The notes under the pieces were generated by a model, which was not told the DNA's origin, did no database searches, and was given only the letters and a program-made list of their open reading frames with translations. A DNA stretch of 64,000 nucleotides from Collinsella tanakaei YIT 12063 (lineage in GTDB: Bacteria; Actinomycetota; Coriobacteriia; Coriobacteriales; Coriobacteriaceae). Position 1 is the stretch's first letter. The number at the start of each line of letters is the position of its first letter. This document shows, piece by piece, positions 8,768 through 18,064 of the stretch. The DNA lies in the NCBI RefSeq assembly GCF_000225705.1, contig NZ_JH126469.1, positions 1 through 64,000 on the forward strand. Reading direction: 5' to 3'. Both the position numbers and the translations under genes were made by a program.

Positions 8768-10915
8768 ATGAAGGTTCGCATTGGCATCGATGTGGGCGGT
8801 ACATTTACAGACGCGGTTGCAATTGATAACGAGACATTCGAGCTGGTGGGTTCGGTAAAGGTGCCGACCACGCATAAGGCAGCGGAGGGGGTCGCCGCTG
8901 GTATCGTGCAGGCCCTTCATCGTGTTATGGATGAGTGCAGCATCAAGCCCGAGGATGTTGTGTTTATTGCCCACGGTACCACCCAGGCGACCAATGCTAT
9001 GCTTGAGGGCGACGTCGCCAAAGTTGGAATCGTCACTTTGGGCAGCGGCCTTCAGGGGGCGAAGAGCAAGAGCGATACGGACATGGGCAAGATCGAGCTT
9101 GCTCAGGGTAAGTTCTTGCCCACCGGCAACGAGTATATCGACACAAGCGGCTCTGATCTGAGCACGCAAATTGATTGCGCGCTCGATGCCTTGCAGAAAG
9201 ATGGCTGCACAAGTTTTGTTGCCGCTGAGGCATTTTCGGTTGATGACCCTGCAAATGAGAACGAGGTTGTTGAAGCCTGTCGCCGTCGTGGGGTGCCGGG
9301 GACCGCAACCAACGATATTTCAAAGCTGTATGGCTTAAAAATCAGGACGCGGACGGCGGTTGTCAACGCTTCCATCATGCCGAAGATGCTTGAAGCGGCA
9401 AACATGACCGAGGAGAGTATTAAGGGGGCCCATATCGAGAGCCCCTTGATGGTCATGCGTTGTGATGGCGGCGTTATGACTGTTGACGAGGTGCGCAGCC
9501 GACCTATTTTGACAATTCTTAGTGGACCTGCGGCGGGTGTTGCAGGAGCCCTTATGTATGAGAAGCTGACAGACGGCCTGTTTTTTGAGGTTGGTGGAAC
9601 CTCTACGGATATCTCATGCGTTAAAGACGGCAAGGTGATGATTCAATACGCTGAGGTGGGAGGCCATAAGACGTACCTCAACAGTCTCGATGTGCGCACG
9701 GTGGGAATCGGCGGCGGTTCGATGGTCCAAATCGAGAACGGAAAGGCGGTGAGCACTGGTCCGCGTAGCGCGCATATTGCCAATCTGGATTACGAAGTGT
9801 ATACGGATCCGAGCAAGATAGTGAATCCCCGTTTGGTAGCTGTGAGGCCGATGGAGGGAGACCCCGAATACGCTTGCATCGAGTGCGATGGGGGGCTCCG
9901 AGTATCGTTGACTATGGCGGGCGCGGCAAATATCGCGGGTTACGTTCGTCCTGAAGACTATGCTTACGGAAATGTAGAAGCCGCTAAGTTGGCGTGGAAG
10001 CCCTTGGCAGACAATATGGGCTGCACGGTGGAAGAGGCGGCGCGAAAGGTGATGGATTTCGCTGCCGAGAAGAACGCGCGCGTGGCCTCTCAGCTTATGA
10101 AAGATTATAAAATGGACACGCGTACGACGGTATTTGTCGGCGGTGGCGGAGGAGCTGCAAGTGTAGTTCCCCATCTGGCGGAATTCATGGGACATTCTCA
10201 GCATATCGCCAAGAACGGTGCCGTTATTTCCACTATCGGTGTTGCGCTGGCTATGGTTCGAGATATGGTCGAACGTAGCGTTTCTGATCCGACTCAGGAC
10301 GACATTATTGCCGTGCGACGTGAAGCAGAGTTGAAGGCAATTGCTTCTGGCGCCGCTCCGGATTCCATCGAGGTTAGCGTTGAAGTTGACACGCAAAGGA
10401 ACGTTGTTAGGGCAATTGCTGTCGGCACTACGGAGATGCGCAGCAAGGACCGACTTCAGAAGCGCCTGACGGAAGACGAGAGGCTTTCAATCGTTGCCGA
10501 TAACCTAAATGTTCCGGTGAGCGAGCTGTCCATTGTTGCCAGAACCGAGCAGATGATGGCCGTGCGACACGAGCGCGTGGAGAAGCGGTTGTTCGGCTTG
10601 GTCAAAAAGAGTACGTCCCAAGTTAGACTTGTTGATTCTGAAGGGGTTATTCGACTCCAAAAGACAAACGCGCTTGTTTGCGAGGAGACGGTAGCCACAT
10701 GGAAAAAGTCGCTCTCTTGGTTGCTCGATGAGCTGACTATTTACAACGACGGTGGCACAAACCTGCCGAATGTGTACATCGTTCTCGGAACGCGCATCAT
10801 CGATCTCTCCGGGTTGCCTACACCAGAGCAGATTGAGGGCTTGGGCTCGGTAGAGCTATCAAGCTGCGGGGCGGATGAACGAGTGATTCTTGTAGGTACA
10901 AAACGAGTCGAATAG
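8768..10915 (+). CDS. Hydantoinase/oxoprolinase-family ATPase (HyuA-like)
   Basis: 715 residues. The ATG at 8768 follows TTAGGAGGAGCT; the frame is open further upstream but has no better start. The N-terminus MKVRIGIDVGGTFTDAV is the ATP phosphate-1 loop of the HyuA family. Further landmarks: FIAHGTTQATNAMLEG (about 60), GPAAGVAGAL and FFEVGGTSTDISCVKDG (about 255-290), VGIGGGS (about 315) and VFVGGGGGAASVVPHLAEF (about 455-475), the second nucleotide-binding half. Family members drive ATP-dependent opening of cyclic amides such as N-methylhydantoin or 5-oxoproline, usually with a HyuB partner. No hyuB is present here. A 7-base gap ties it to the next gene. The family is secure; the substrate is unknown. 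Confidence 0.85.
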   Translation: MKVRIGIDVGGTFTDAVAIDNETFELVGSVKVPTTHKAAEGVAAGIVQALHRVMDECSIKPEDVVFIAHGTTQATNAMLEGDVAKVGIVTLGSGLQGAKSKSDTDMGKIELAQGKFLPTGNEYIDTSGSDLSTQIDCALDALQKDGCTSFVAAEAFSVDDPANENEVVEACRRRGVPGTATNDISKLYGLKIRTRTAVVNASIMPKMLEAANMTEESIKGAHIESPLMVMRCDGGVMTVDEVRSRPILTILSGPAAGVAGALMYEKLTDGLFFEVGGTSTDISCVKDGKVMIQYAEVGGHKTYLNSLDVRTVGIGGGSMVQIENGKAVSTGPRSAHIANLDYEVYTDPSKIVNPRLVAVRPMEGDPEYACIECDGGLRVSLTMAGAANIAGYVRPEDYAYGNVEAAKLAWKPLADNMGCTVEEAARKVMDFAAEKNARVASQLMKDYKMDTRTTVFVGGGGGAASVVPHLAEFMGHSQHIAKNGAVISTIGVALAMVRDMVERSVSDPTQDDIIAVRREAELKAIASGAAPDSIEVSVEVDTQRNVVRAIAVGTTEMRSKDRLQKRLTEDERLSIVADNLNVPVSELSIVARTEQMMAVRHERVEKRLFGLVKKSTSQVRLVDSEGVIRLQKTNALVCEETVATWKKSLSWLLDELTIYNDGGTNLPNVYIVLGTRIIDLSGLPTPEQIEGLGSVELSSCGADERVILVGTKRVE

Positions 10916-10922
10916 GCATAAG

Positions 10923-11504
10923 ATGTCCAAATCAAAGTTCCCATTTCCGGGCAAGAGCTTGGCATTGCGCGAGCTCAAGGCCGATCCATGTTATGTAAAA
11001 ATTCCTCCAAAGGAGAGAAGGGGCATTGTTGAGCAGGCTTGGAGCATAGGCGAGCTTGCGGCGTGCGACGAGTATCAAAAAACAATGGGATCTAATGATT
11101 TTCGAAGCATCTTTGAAGACCGTGGTGTGAGCGTTGAGACTCGGAACGTTGATTACGTGGTGGGAAAGCAGCGGTATTTCAGTGATTATTTGTCAGGGAA
11201 AAACCGGGTGACTCTATACGAGAAGTCTATTCGTCTTTGGGCGGAGGAGAACTCTCTTGAATATGAGAACGCCTGCAATCTCATTCTTAGTCACGAGTAC
11301 TTTCACTACCTCGAATGTAATGGATTGGGCCTAACAAGCCGTATCTATCAAGTTCCGATGTTGCGTATCGGAAGTTTGTCTCTGGGGCGCACGGGAATTC
11401 ATGCTTTGTCAGAAATTGGTGCGCATGCTTTTGCACGTACGTATTTTGATTTGGTGAACAATAGATCTTCTTGCAAGGAGGGACCTGCCCGTGAGCGTCG
11501 TTAA
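10923..11504 (+). CDS. Uncharacterised HExxH protein (possible metallopeptidase)
   Basis: 193 residues with no family I recognise. Near residues 123-127 there is HEYFH, a zinc-metalloprotease HExxH motif on a predicted helix (CNLILSHEYFHYLECNG). About 35 residues later comes ALSEIGAHAFARTYFD, whose Glu could be a third metal ligand as in gluzincins. No signal peptide or membrane segment, so a cytoplasmic enzyme or scaffold is expected. It lies 7 bases after the hydantoinase-like gene and overlaps the following FAD oxidoreductase by 14 bases, so the three are almost surely co-translated. Peptidase activity is an inference from the motif only. Confidence 0.65.
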   Translation: MSKSKFPFPGKSLALRELKADPCYVKIPPKERRGIVEQAWSIGELAACDEYQKTMGSNDFRSIFEDRGVSVETRNVDYVVGKQRYFSDYLSGKNRVTLYEKSIRLWAEENSLEYENACNLILSHEYFHYLECNGLGLTSRIYQVPMLRIGSLSLGRTGIHALSEIGAHAFARTYFDLVNNRSSCKEGPARERR

Positions 11505-12870
11505 CGAATACGATGTCGTTGTAGTGGGCGGTGGGCCTGCAGGCTCTGTGGCGGCAATAGCCGCGGCGCGCAGCGGGGCAACCGTGCTGTTGGTTGAGCA
11601 AAACGGCTATTTGGGAGGAGCCCTTACGGCGGCCGGCGTTGGGCCTCAGATGACTTATCATGCTGGAGACACGCAGGTGGTGCGTGGCATTCCAGAGGAA
11701 ATAGTCCAACGTTTATGTGCCCTGGGTGCCTCGCCGGGTCATATGGCAGATTTTGTGGGATATGCAAGCAGCGTTACTCCATTCAATCCTGAAGGGATGA
11801 AGTATGTGCTTGAATCTATGGCTTTAGATGCTGGCGTTACCTTGCTTTACCATACCGTGTTCGTTGATTGCGAAGCAGATTCATGCGAAGGCGGAGAGAT
11901 TGCGTCGCTACGCTTGTTGAGCAAAAAAGGCTTTATGCGTGTTCAGGCAAAAGTGGTGGTTGACTGTAGCGCAGATGCCGACGTCGCAACCAGTGCAGGC
12001 GTGCCTTCATGCTATGGAAGGGAGTCTGACCATCTCGCACAGCCAATGACCATGAACCTTCGAGTGGGGAATGTCGATCGAGACAGGCTGATGGATTTCG
12101 TTAAGAGCAATCGTAGCGACATGCTTCCGTCTATTCCGTTTGATGATCTGCGGATTATCCCACGCTCTGGTATCCAAGGTGCCTACTCCATAGTCAAGGC
12201 GGCACGCGGTGCTGGAGAGCTGAGCATTGATCGCGATATGGTTCTATGCTTCGAGACCAACACCTTGGGCGAGTACATCGTCAATATGTCTCGAATCATA
12301 CATCGCTCTGCGGTCGACCCGATTGATCTTACCTATGCGGAGGTCGAGGGCAGGCGGCAGGCGTGGGAGATATACGCCTTCTTAAAGAAACACATCCCAG
12401 GTTTTTCCGAGAGTCATATTGTGTCGACTGGTCCCAACATCGGCGTCCGCGAGAGCAGAAAAATAGAAGGTGTGTATAAGTTGACCGCTGACGATCTTTT
12501 GAGTAACACGATGTTTGAAGATGCAATTGCCATGGGCGGCTATCCAATCGATGTTCATTCGCCTGATGGTGAGGAGACGAATCATCGATTCCTCAAGAGC
12601 GGGAGCTGGTATTCCGTTCCGTATCGCTGCCTGGTGACCCGCGAAGTCTCAAATCTGATCGTTGCCGGCCGATGCGTAAGCGCTACGCATGAGGCGTGTG
12701 CTGCGATTCGCGTTACGCCAATTGTTATGGCGATGGGGCAAGCGGCGGGTACGGCTGCGGCGCAAGCTGCCCTAAATAAGGAGCCTGCAAACAGTTTGGA
12801 TACGAGCGCCCTGCGAGCTCAATTGCGTGCTGATGGAGTATTTTTGGACGAGTATCCATCCGAGAATTAG
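11491..12870 (+). CDS. FAD-dependent oxidoreductase (FAD_oxidored family), second copy
   Basis: 459 residues, GTG start preceded by CAAGGAGGG, overlapping the HExxH gene. The Rossmann FAD motif VVVVGGGPAGSVAAIAAARSG is at residues 8-28, then LLVEQNGYLGGALTAAGVGP; FAD contacts return at NLIVAGRCVSATHEACAAIR and AMGQAAGTAAAQAAL near the end. It shares with the protein at 4618-5958 the middle signatures VVDCSADADVATSAGVP and VRESRKIEGVYKLT, so the cluster carries two distant paralogues, one at each end. They may act as a pair or on successive intermediates. Substrate unknown. Confidence 0.85.
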   Translation: MSVVNEYDVVVVGGGPAGSVAAIAAARSGATVLLVEQNGYLGGALTAAGVGPQMTYHAGDTQVVRGIPEEIVQRLCALGASPGHMADFVGYASSVTPFNPEGMKYVLESMALDAGVTLLYHTVFVDCEADSCEGGEIASLRLLSKKGFMRVQAKVVVDCSADADVATSAGVPSCYGRESDHLAQPMTMNLRVGNVDRDRLMDFVKSNRSDMLPSIPFDDLRIIPRSGIQGAYSIVKAARGAGELSIDRDMVLCFETNTLGEYIVNMSRIIHRSAVDPIDLTYAEVEGRRQAWEIYAFLKKHIPGFSESHIVSTGPNIGVRESRKIEGVYKLTADDLLSNTMFEDAIAMGGYPIDVHSPDGEETNHRFLKSGSWYSVPYRCLVTREVSNLIVAGRCVSATHEACAAIRVTPIVMAMGQAAGTAAAQAALNKEPANSLDTSALRAQLRADGVFLDEYPSEN

Positions 12871-12898
12871 ATGCTGCGCTTTGCGAAAGGGGTCAACC

Positions 12899-13858
12899 AT
12901 GAACCAGGCAACCACCCGACAGAGCTCCGAGCCCGCTGCCGACCAGGCCACGGCCGCACCCGCTGCCGACCGCCCGCTCATAGGCGCGATTGAGGCCGGA
13001 GGCACCAAGATGGTGCTGGCCTGCGGTTACGCCGATGGAACCATAACGGAGCGCACGAGCATTCCCACGCAGGATCCGGTGCAGACCGTGCCGGTCATGG
13101 TCGAGTGGTTCGCCAGCAAGGGCATCGCGGCCCTGGGCATCGCCGCGTTTGGTCCCACGGGCGTCACCCCGTCCTTGTCCACATACGGCCATATTCTGCA
13201 AACGCCCAAGCTGGCCTGGCGAAACTTTGACTTCTTGGGTGCCATGAGCCGCGGCCTCAACGTGCCCTGCGGATACGATACGGACGTCAACGGGGCATGT
13301 CTGGGCGAGGTCATGTACGGCGCCGCCAAGGGGCTGGATTCGGCCATGTACATCACCGTGGGTACGGGCATTGGCGCCGGCATCTACGCGGGCGGCCAGC
13401 TGGTCCACGGCATGCTGCACCCGGAGGCCGGCCACATCACCTTGCCGCGCGTGTCCGGCGACCAGGACTTTAAGTGCGTCTGCCCCACGCATGACAGCTG
13501 CTTTGAGGGCCTTGCCGCCGGTCCGGCCGTGGTGAAGCGCTACGGCGTTGAGCGCGCGTCTGATATGGCGGACGATGAGGGCTTTCTTGAGCTTGAAGGC
13601 ACCTACATTGCCCAGGGTATTCTCAACTACCTGTACGTGGCGTCGCCCCAGCGCATCATTCTGGGTGGCGGCGTGCCGGATCACGCTCCCAAGTTGATGG
13701 ATCGCGTGCGCGCCAAGGTGCTACAGCTCAACAACGGCTACATCTCCACGCCGGAGTTGGACGATATCGACTCCTACATTGTTCCGCCCGCCTGCGACGG
13801 CAACCAAGGCGTGCTTGGCGCCATTGCGTTGGGAGCCCAGGCGCTGCAACAGGCATAG
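12899..13858 (+). CDS. scrK: Fructokinase (ROK family)
   Basis: 319 residues from the ATG after GAAAGGGG. After a 30-residue Ala/Thr/Pro-rich leader comes IGAIEAGGTKMVLACG, the phosphate-1 motif in the EAGGTK form used by fructokinases. FGPTGVTP, the catalytic-type YDTDVNGACLGE, and VGTGIGAGIYAGGQLVHGMLHPEAGH follow. The zinc cluster is in the fructokinase pattern: the His of PEAGH, then CVCPTHDSCFEGLAAGPA, supplying Cys-His-Cys. It would phosphorylate fructose to fructose 6-phosphate. It is 28 bases past the FAD gene, but its codon use returns to high GC, so it probably does not belong to that cluster by origin. The symbol is by family analogy. Confidence 0.85.
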   Translation: MNQATTRQSSEPAADQATAAPAADRPLIGAIEAGGTKMVLACGYADGTITERTSIPTQDPVQTVPVMVEWFASKGIAALGIAAFGPTGVTPSLSTYGHILQTPKLAWRNFDFLGAMSRGLNVPCGYDTDVNGACLGEVMYGAAKGLDSAMYITVGTGIGAGIYAGGQLVHGMLHPEAGHITLPRVSGDQDFKCVCPTHDSCFEGLAAGPAVVKRYGVERASDMADDEGFLELEGTYIAQGILNYLYVASPQRIILGGGVPDHAPKLMDRVRAKVLQLNNGYISTPELDDIDSYIVPPACDGNQGVLGAIALGAQALQQA

Positions 13859-13997
13859 CGCCGCCGCCTGCCGCGGCTGCCGGTTTTCCGTCTTTAGTAG
13901 CCGCGCGTGCCGTTGTCGCCGCCCCGCCGCGGAAGCCCCCTCGCAGTTGCCGCGCTCCGCCGCGGGCGCTGCCAACGTTACATCGAGCTTGCTTTCA

Positions 13998-14030
13998 GGT
14001 CGCTTTCCACCACGGAAGGCGGCCGTTTTT
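13998..14030 (+). terminator. Terminator after the fructokinase gene
   Basis: An 11-bp stem (13998-14008 with 14014-14024, two G-T pairs) has a 5-base loop and is followed by GTTTTTG. The remainder of the gap to 14238 is AT-richer leader of the next gene; an in-frame ATG at 14206 with GGAGG lies there. Confidence 0.7.
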
Positions 14031-14238
14031 GTTAAGAGGGGGCACTGGTTTTTGAAAGAAACGATAACGATTTTGGAAAGATATGGATAACCGTTCAGCG
14101 GAGAAACTGCAGCTAAACGGCCAATTCAAGATTGTAAAAAGTGATAGTGAGGGATAACCTAAAACTATGCGTGAAGGAATTGCCTTTCTAGAAATGGGAG
14201 GAACTATGAGCGTTTTGCAATTAGGAAGGAGCCGTCCA

Positions 14239-17200
14239 ATGAAGAGTGCTGTTCCAAAGCTGTTGCTGGGAATTGCGCTTGCGTTGTTTGCTGCGCCTCT
14301 TTCGGCGTTTGCAGACGGGCAAGCCGAGCCAAGCGTTAGCGACAAATCGTTCTTTGCTAATGGAACCCCAATTTCCATTACCAAGGATGCTCCTAGCGAT
14401 GCCACTCAGTCTACTATTAGCGGAACGGACAACATTGCTGGAACGAGTGCTTACGTCTCTTGGGAGTACGAGGGCGCTACTTATTATCTGGGGATTTCCA
14501 AGGACGCTACGGTTTACGGCGGTAGTGATGGCAGTGCCGGCAAGGTTGTTGTTCCCAATACGAATATCGTAATGACTGGCGGACGAATCTGGAACCTGTT
14601 TGGTGGCAACCTTGGTAAAAAGTCCAAGGTTGCGGATGAGTGCTCTGAGGTAACTGGAGACGTATCTATCAAGGTTTCTGGCAAAGATTCGTATGTGTCC
14701 AACCTGTTCCATGGAGGCGGCGCCTTTAATTCGTGCGTAAAAGGCGCGGTTGCCATGGAGTTCGATGATGTCGATTTCTGTGATGACAGCAATCCTGCCG
14801 CCTTGAGTCCTTATGTAAACGGCGGAGTTTACGGTAACGGCTCGGAGGGTTCTCGCGATATTGATAACGGGGCAATGCAGACCTATGCCGTTGCGAATGA
14901 GGTTGAGATAAGCGCAAAGGATAGCGAGTTCTATCTTTTGGGCGCGGGAGGATCTGGCAGCACCAAGGTTGACTCTGGGTCAGTAAAGCTGAATGGCTGC
15001 GGAGTTGATTCGCTGTATTTGGGTGGAATCAATGGCGAGGTTTGCCATTCCAATCTCGAACTAAGCGGTTGCACCGTAGCGAACCTAAGTGGCACCAACA
15101 GGGGTTTCGTTGGAAATGCGAACGTGGAGATCAGGAACACGACGATTTCGCAGCTGAACACCGGGGCAGAGCCTTATTGCATGCAAAGCGATTCTGGCAC
15201 GCCTGATGCCGCCGGCGTAACTGGGAAGATGGCCATCTCTATCGATGCAGGCTCCACTGTTACCTCTGCTGCGCTGACCCCGCTTGTCACTCGTAAAAAA
15301 GACAGTACTACGGCGGTTTATCCTGGCCTTATCATTAAGGCGCCCGCCGAGAGCCCTTTGGCGCTCTCGATGAAGCCTTTCGAGGCGAATTCCACAACAA
15401 AGATCGCTGAGGCCGCACTTCCCGAGGGCAGTGTGCTCGATATGGAAAACGTTAAGCTGTCTATTGCGGCTGAATCTGTGTTTGTAAACGCCGGCACCAT
15501 TCAGATGGATGGCTCCTCTTCTATTACCGTTGACGAGAACGCAACGTTCTCTGACGCAGGCGGAACCGTTAGTGGCGGAACCCTTACCGGAGAGGTGAGC
15601 AAGCCTGTAGTGAGGATTGGCAATCGGGTATTCAGCTCTCTCCAGAATGCGATTAATGCTGCAGTCGCAGGCGAGAAGGTTGTCCTGCTCGTTGATACCG
15701 AAGAGAACGTTGAGGTTGGTGCCAATTCCAACATTACAATCAATCTGAACGGCTGCACGCTCAATGGTAAAAAGGTCAATAAGAAGCCTGCCATAAAGAA
15801 TGCCGGTACGTTGATCATCGAAGATTCCAGCGCTGATAAGACGGGCGTGATTAAGCGTGAGGAAAACGGGGAAACGAGTGCGTACTACGTAATTGACAAT
15901 GCGGGCACTCTGACTATCGATGGCGGAACTATTTACAACAATTCTGGCGACAATGCGGGCGGCGCCTCGCTTATCAGGAACTGTGGTGATGCGAGTAAGT
16001 CCGCAAAGCTTGTTGTAAACGGTGGCAAGCTTCAGCAGGATAACTTCATCTGCATTAAAAATGATGATTTCAGCATTCTGGAGGTAAACGGAGGAGAAAT
16101 TGTTTCTGCTTCCAATCAGGCCATCCAGAATTGGGATGAAGCTAAGATCACGGGCGGTCAGATTAAAGGCCAAGTTATTACCTGGAGCTACACGACAGTT
16201 CCAAACAATGCAACGATGGCAATAACGGGCGGGCATATTGACGGTCCTGTGCAGGCGATTAACTACTACGAAAATGGGACTGCCGCCCAGACGGCTCCGA
16301 AGGTCACCATTTCTGGAGAGGCCGAGATTCTGGGTCGGCTTGGGACATATACCCATAACGGTGGCAAAGTGACCGCGACGCAGGACGAGTCTCTTGCGAA
16401 GATGACGGTTTCTGGCGGACGGTTTGCCATTAGCGTTGCCGAGCGCTATCTGTCAGATGATATTAAGGCTGAACTGAAGAGCGCTGCCAACACCGTTACT
16501 CCCTATAGCTACTATACGGATATGAACCAGGCAATCGAAAAGGCGGCTCCCGGGGACAGCATCACTGCCGTCAATAATTCCGAAGATGCCGCCTTGGTTA
16601 CGATCGCCTTTAAGTTCAATGACGGCAAAACACCTGACGCTGCGTATAAGGTGCTAAAGGGCGCTAGCGGGATAAGCCTTCCCATGCCCGAGCGTTCTGG
16701 TTATACGTTCGGCGGGTGGTTTGACGGCACAACAAAGGTAAGTGATCCGTATACCGCTAATGCAGATGTTGAGCTGACCGCAAAGTGGTCTTCTAATTCC
16801 GTTGTTGTTCCTCCGACCCCGTCCGACAAGACCGAGGTCGAGAAGAACCCCGACGGCTCCACCACCACCACGGTGACCAAGCCCGACGGCTCGCAGACCA
16901 TCACCCACGAGACCGCGACCGGTACCTCGTCGACCGTGACCAAGGACGAGGACGGCAACGTCACGTCCACCGAGGTGACGGTCTCGAAGAAGGACGCCGA
17001 GTCCGGCAAGGTGGAGCTGCCGCTCGCCGACGCCAAACCCGCGACGGACGTCGACAAGGCCCCCGAGGTCGAGGTGAAGGTCCCCGCGACCGTCACCGCG
17101 GACAAGCCCGTCCAGGTGACGGTGCCCGTGGCCAAGGGCGATGACTCCGAGCCGAACTACGGCATCGTGGTGTTCGCCGTGGACGCCGAGGGCAACGAGA

Positions 17201-17868
17201 CCGTCATCCCCAAGTGCGCCGTGGACGACGACGGCAACGTCGTCTTCGAGGCCATCGGCGACGTCACCATCAAGGTGGTCGACAACGCCAGGGACATGCC
17301 CGACGTGACCGACGCCGACTGGTTCGCGGGCGACGTCGTGGACTTCGCCACGGCCCGCGGCATCGTCAACGGCGTCGACATGCCCGACGGCACCAGGCAG
17401 TTCAAGGGTTATGACAAGACCTCCCGCGGCATGTTCGTCGCCATGCTGCACAACCTGGAGTCGAACCCCGAGGCGGCCTCCGAGGGCTCCCTCGCGGACG
17501 TCCCCGAGGGCGCCTTCTACGCGGACGCCGCCGCGTGGGCGCTGGGGGAGGGCATCCTCTCCGGCGTCGACATGCCCGACGGCTCCAAGCAGTTCCAGGG
17601 CGACACGGACGTCACCCGCGAGCAAGTGGCCGTCTTCCTGATGCGCTACGCCGACCACCTGGGCATGGACGTCTCCGAGCGCGCCGAGATCGACTTCCCG
17701 GACGCATCCGAGGTGTCCGGCTTCGCCAAGGACGCCATGTCCTGGGCCGTGGCCGAGGGCCTGTTCACCGGCGACGACGTGACCGGCGAGCTCAACCCCA
17801 CCGACGGCGCCGCCCGCGCGGAGGTGGCGACGGTCCTCATGCGCTTCATCAACCTGATGTACGCGTAA
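14239..17868 (+). CDS. Secreted surface protein: beta-helix-like region, InlB-type repeat, SLH modules
   Basis: 1209 residues from ATG 14239, chosen because AAGGAG sits 7 bases before it and the signal peptide (MKSAVPKLLLGIALALF, AAPLSAFA) begins there; 14206 and 14167 are in-frame alternatives. Residues about 30-780 are a long repetitive beta region with many short Gly/Asn/Asp turns, like a right-handed beta-helix (VNGGKLQQDN, ITGGHIDGPVQ). About 790-850 is an InlB/Listeria-Bacteroides-type repeat (GYTFGGWFDGTTKVSDPYTANADVELTAKW region). Then come a Thr-rich linker (GSTTTTVTKPDGSQT), a beta domain and three SLH-like repeats (DWFAGDVVDFATARGIVNGV; AAAWALGEGILSGVDM; AMSWAVAEGLFTGD). The last ~350 residues use almost only G/C at third positions, unlike the first ~850. 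Likely S-layer-anchored adhesin. Confidence 0.85.
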   Translation: MKSAVPKLLLGIALALFAAPLSAFADGQAEPSVSDKSFFANGTPISITKDAPSDATQSTISGTDNIAGTSAYVSWEYEGATYYLGISKDATVYGGSDGSAGKVVVPNTNIVMTGGRIWNLFGGNLGKKSKVADECSEVTGDVSIKVSGKDSYVSNLFHGGGAFNSCVKGAVAMEFDDVDFCDDSNPAALSPYVNGGVYGNGSEGSRDIDNGAMQTYAVANEVEISAKDSEFYLLGAGGSGSTKVDSGSVKLNGCGVDSLYLGGINGEVCHSNLELSGCTVANLSGTNRGFVGNANVEIRNTTISQLNTGAEPYCMQSDSGTPDAAGVTGKMAISIDAGSTVTSAALTPLVTRKKDSTTAVYPGLIIKAPAESPLALSMKPFEANSTTKIAEAALPEGSVLDMENVKLSIAAESVFVNAGTIQMDGSSSITVDENATFSDAGGTVSGGTLTGEVSKPVVRIGNRVFSSLQNAINAAVAGEKVVLLVDTEENVEVGANSNITINLNGCTLNGKKVNKKPAIKNAGTLIIEDSSADKTGVIKREENGETSAYYVIDNAGTLTIDGGTIYNNSGDNAGGASLIRNCGDASKSAKLVVNGGKLQQDNFICIKNDDFSILEVNGGEIVSASNQAIQNWDEAKITGGQIKGQVITWSYTTVPNNATMAITGGHIDGPVQAINYYENGTAAQTAPKVTISGEAEILGRLGTYTHNGGKVTATQDESLAKMTVSGGRFAISVAERYLSDDIKAELKSAANTVTPYSYYTDMNQAIEKAAPGDSITAVNNSEDAALVTIAFKFNDGKTPDAAYKVLKGASGISLPMPERSGYTFGGWFDGTTKVSDPYTANADVELTAKWSSNSVVVPPTPSDKTEVEKNPDGSTTTTVTKPDGSQTITHETATGTSSTVTKDEDGNVTSTEVTVSKKDAESGKVELPLADAKPATDVDKAPEVEVKVPATVTADKPVQVTVPVAKGDDSEPNYGIVVFAVDAEGNETVIPKCAVDDDGNVVFEAIGDVTIKVVDNARDMPDVTDADWFAGDVVDFATARGIVNGVDMPDGTRQFKGYDKTSRGMFVAMLHNLESNPEAASEGSLADVPEGAFYADAAAWALGEGILSGVDMPDGSKQFQGDTDVTREQVAVFLMRYADHLGMDVSERAEIDFPDASEVSGFAKDAMSWAVAEGLFTGDDVTGELNPTDGAARAEVATVLMRFINLMYA

Positions 17869-17968
17869 GCGGCGGAAGGGCGCCGCGGGCAAGGCGGACC
17901 AGCCGGACCAGCAAGACCGGCTGGGCCAAGCAGACATGTTGATTGGCCGATAAACAATTGACCGCCAC

Positions 17969-18002
17969 GCGGGGCCGGTGCCGCTGCAGGTGCCGGCCCC
18001 GT
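17969..18002 (+). terminator. Hairpin terminator after the SLH surface protein
   Basis: GCGGGGCCGG pairs with CCGGCCCCGT across a 14-base loop, about 100 bases past the stop. The T-run is poor (GTTGC), so strength is uncertain. Confidence 0.5.
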
Positions 18003-18064
18003 TGCATGGGGTGGTGGGCTTTCGCGTGTATTGACCAAGAAGGGCTTGCAGCAGGCCGGGGCGC

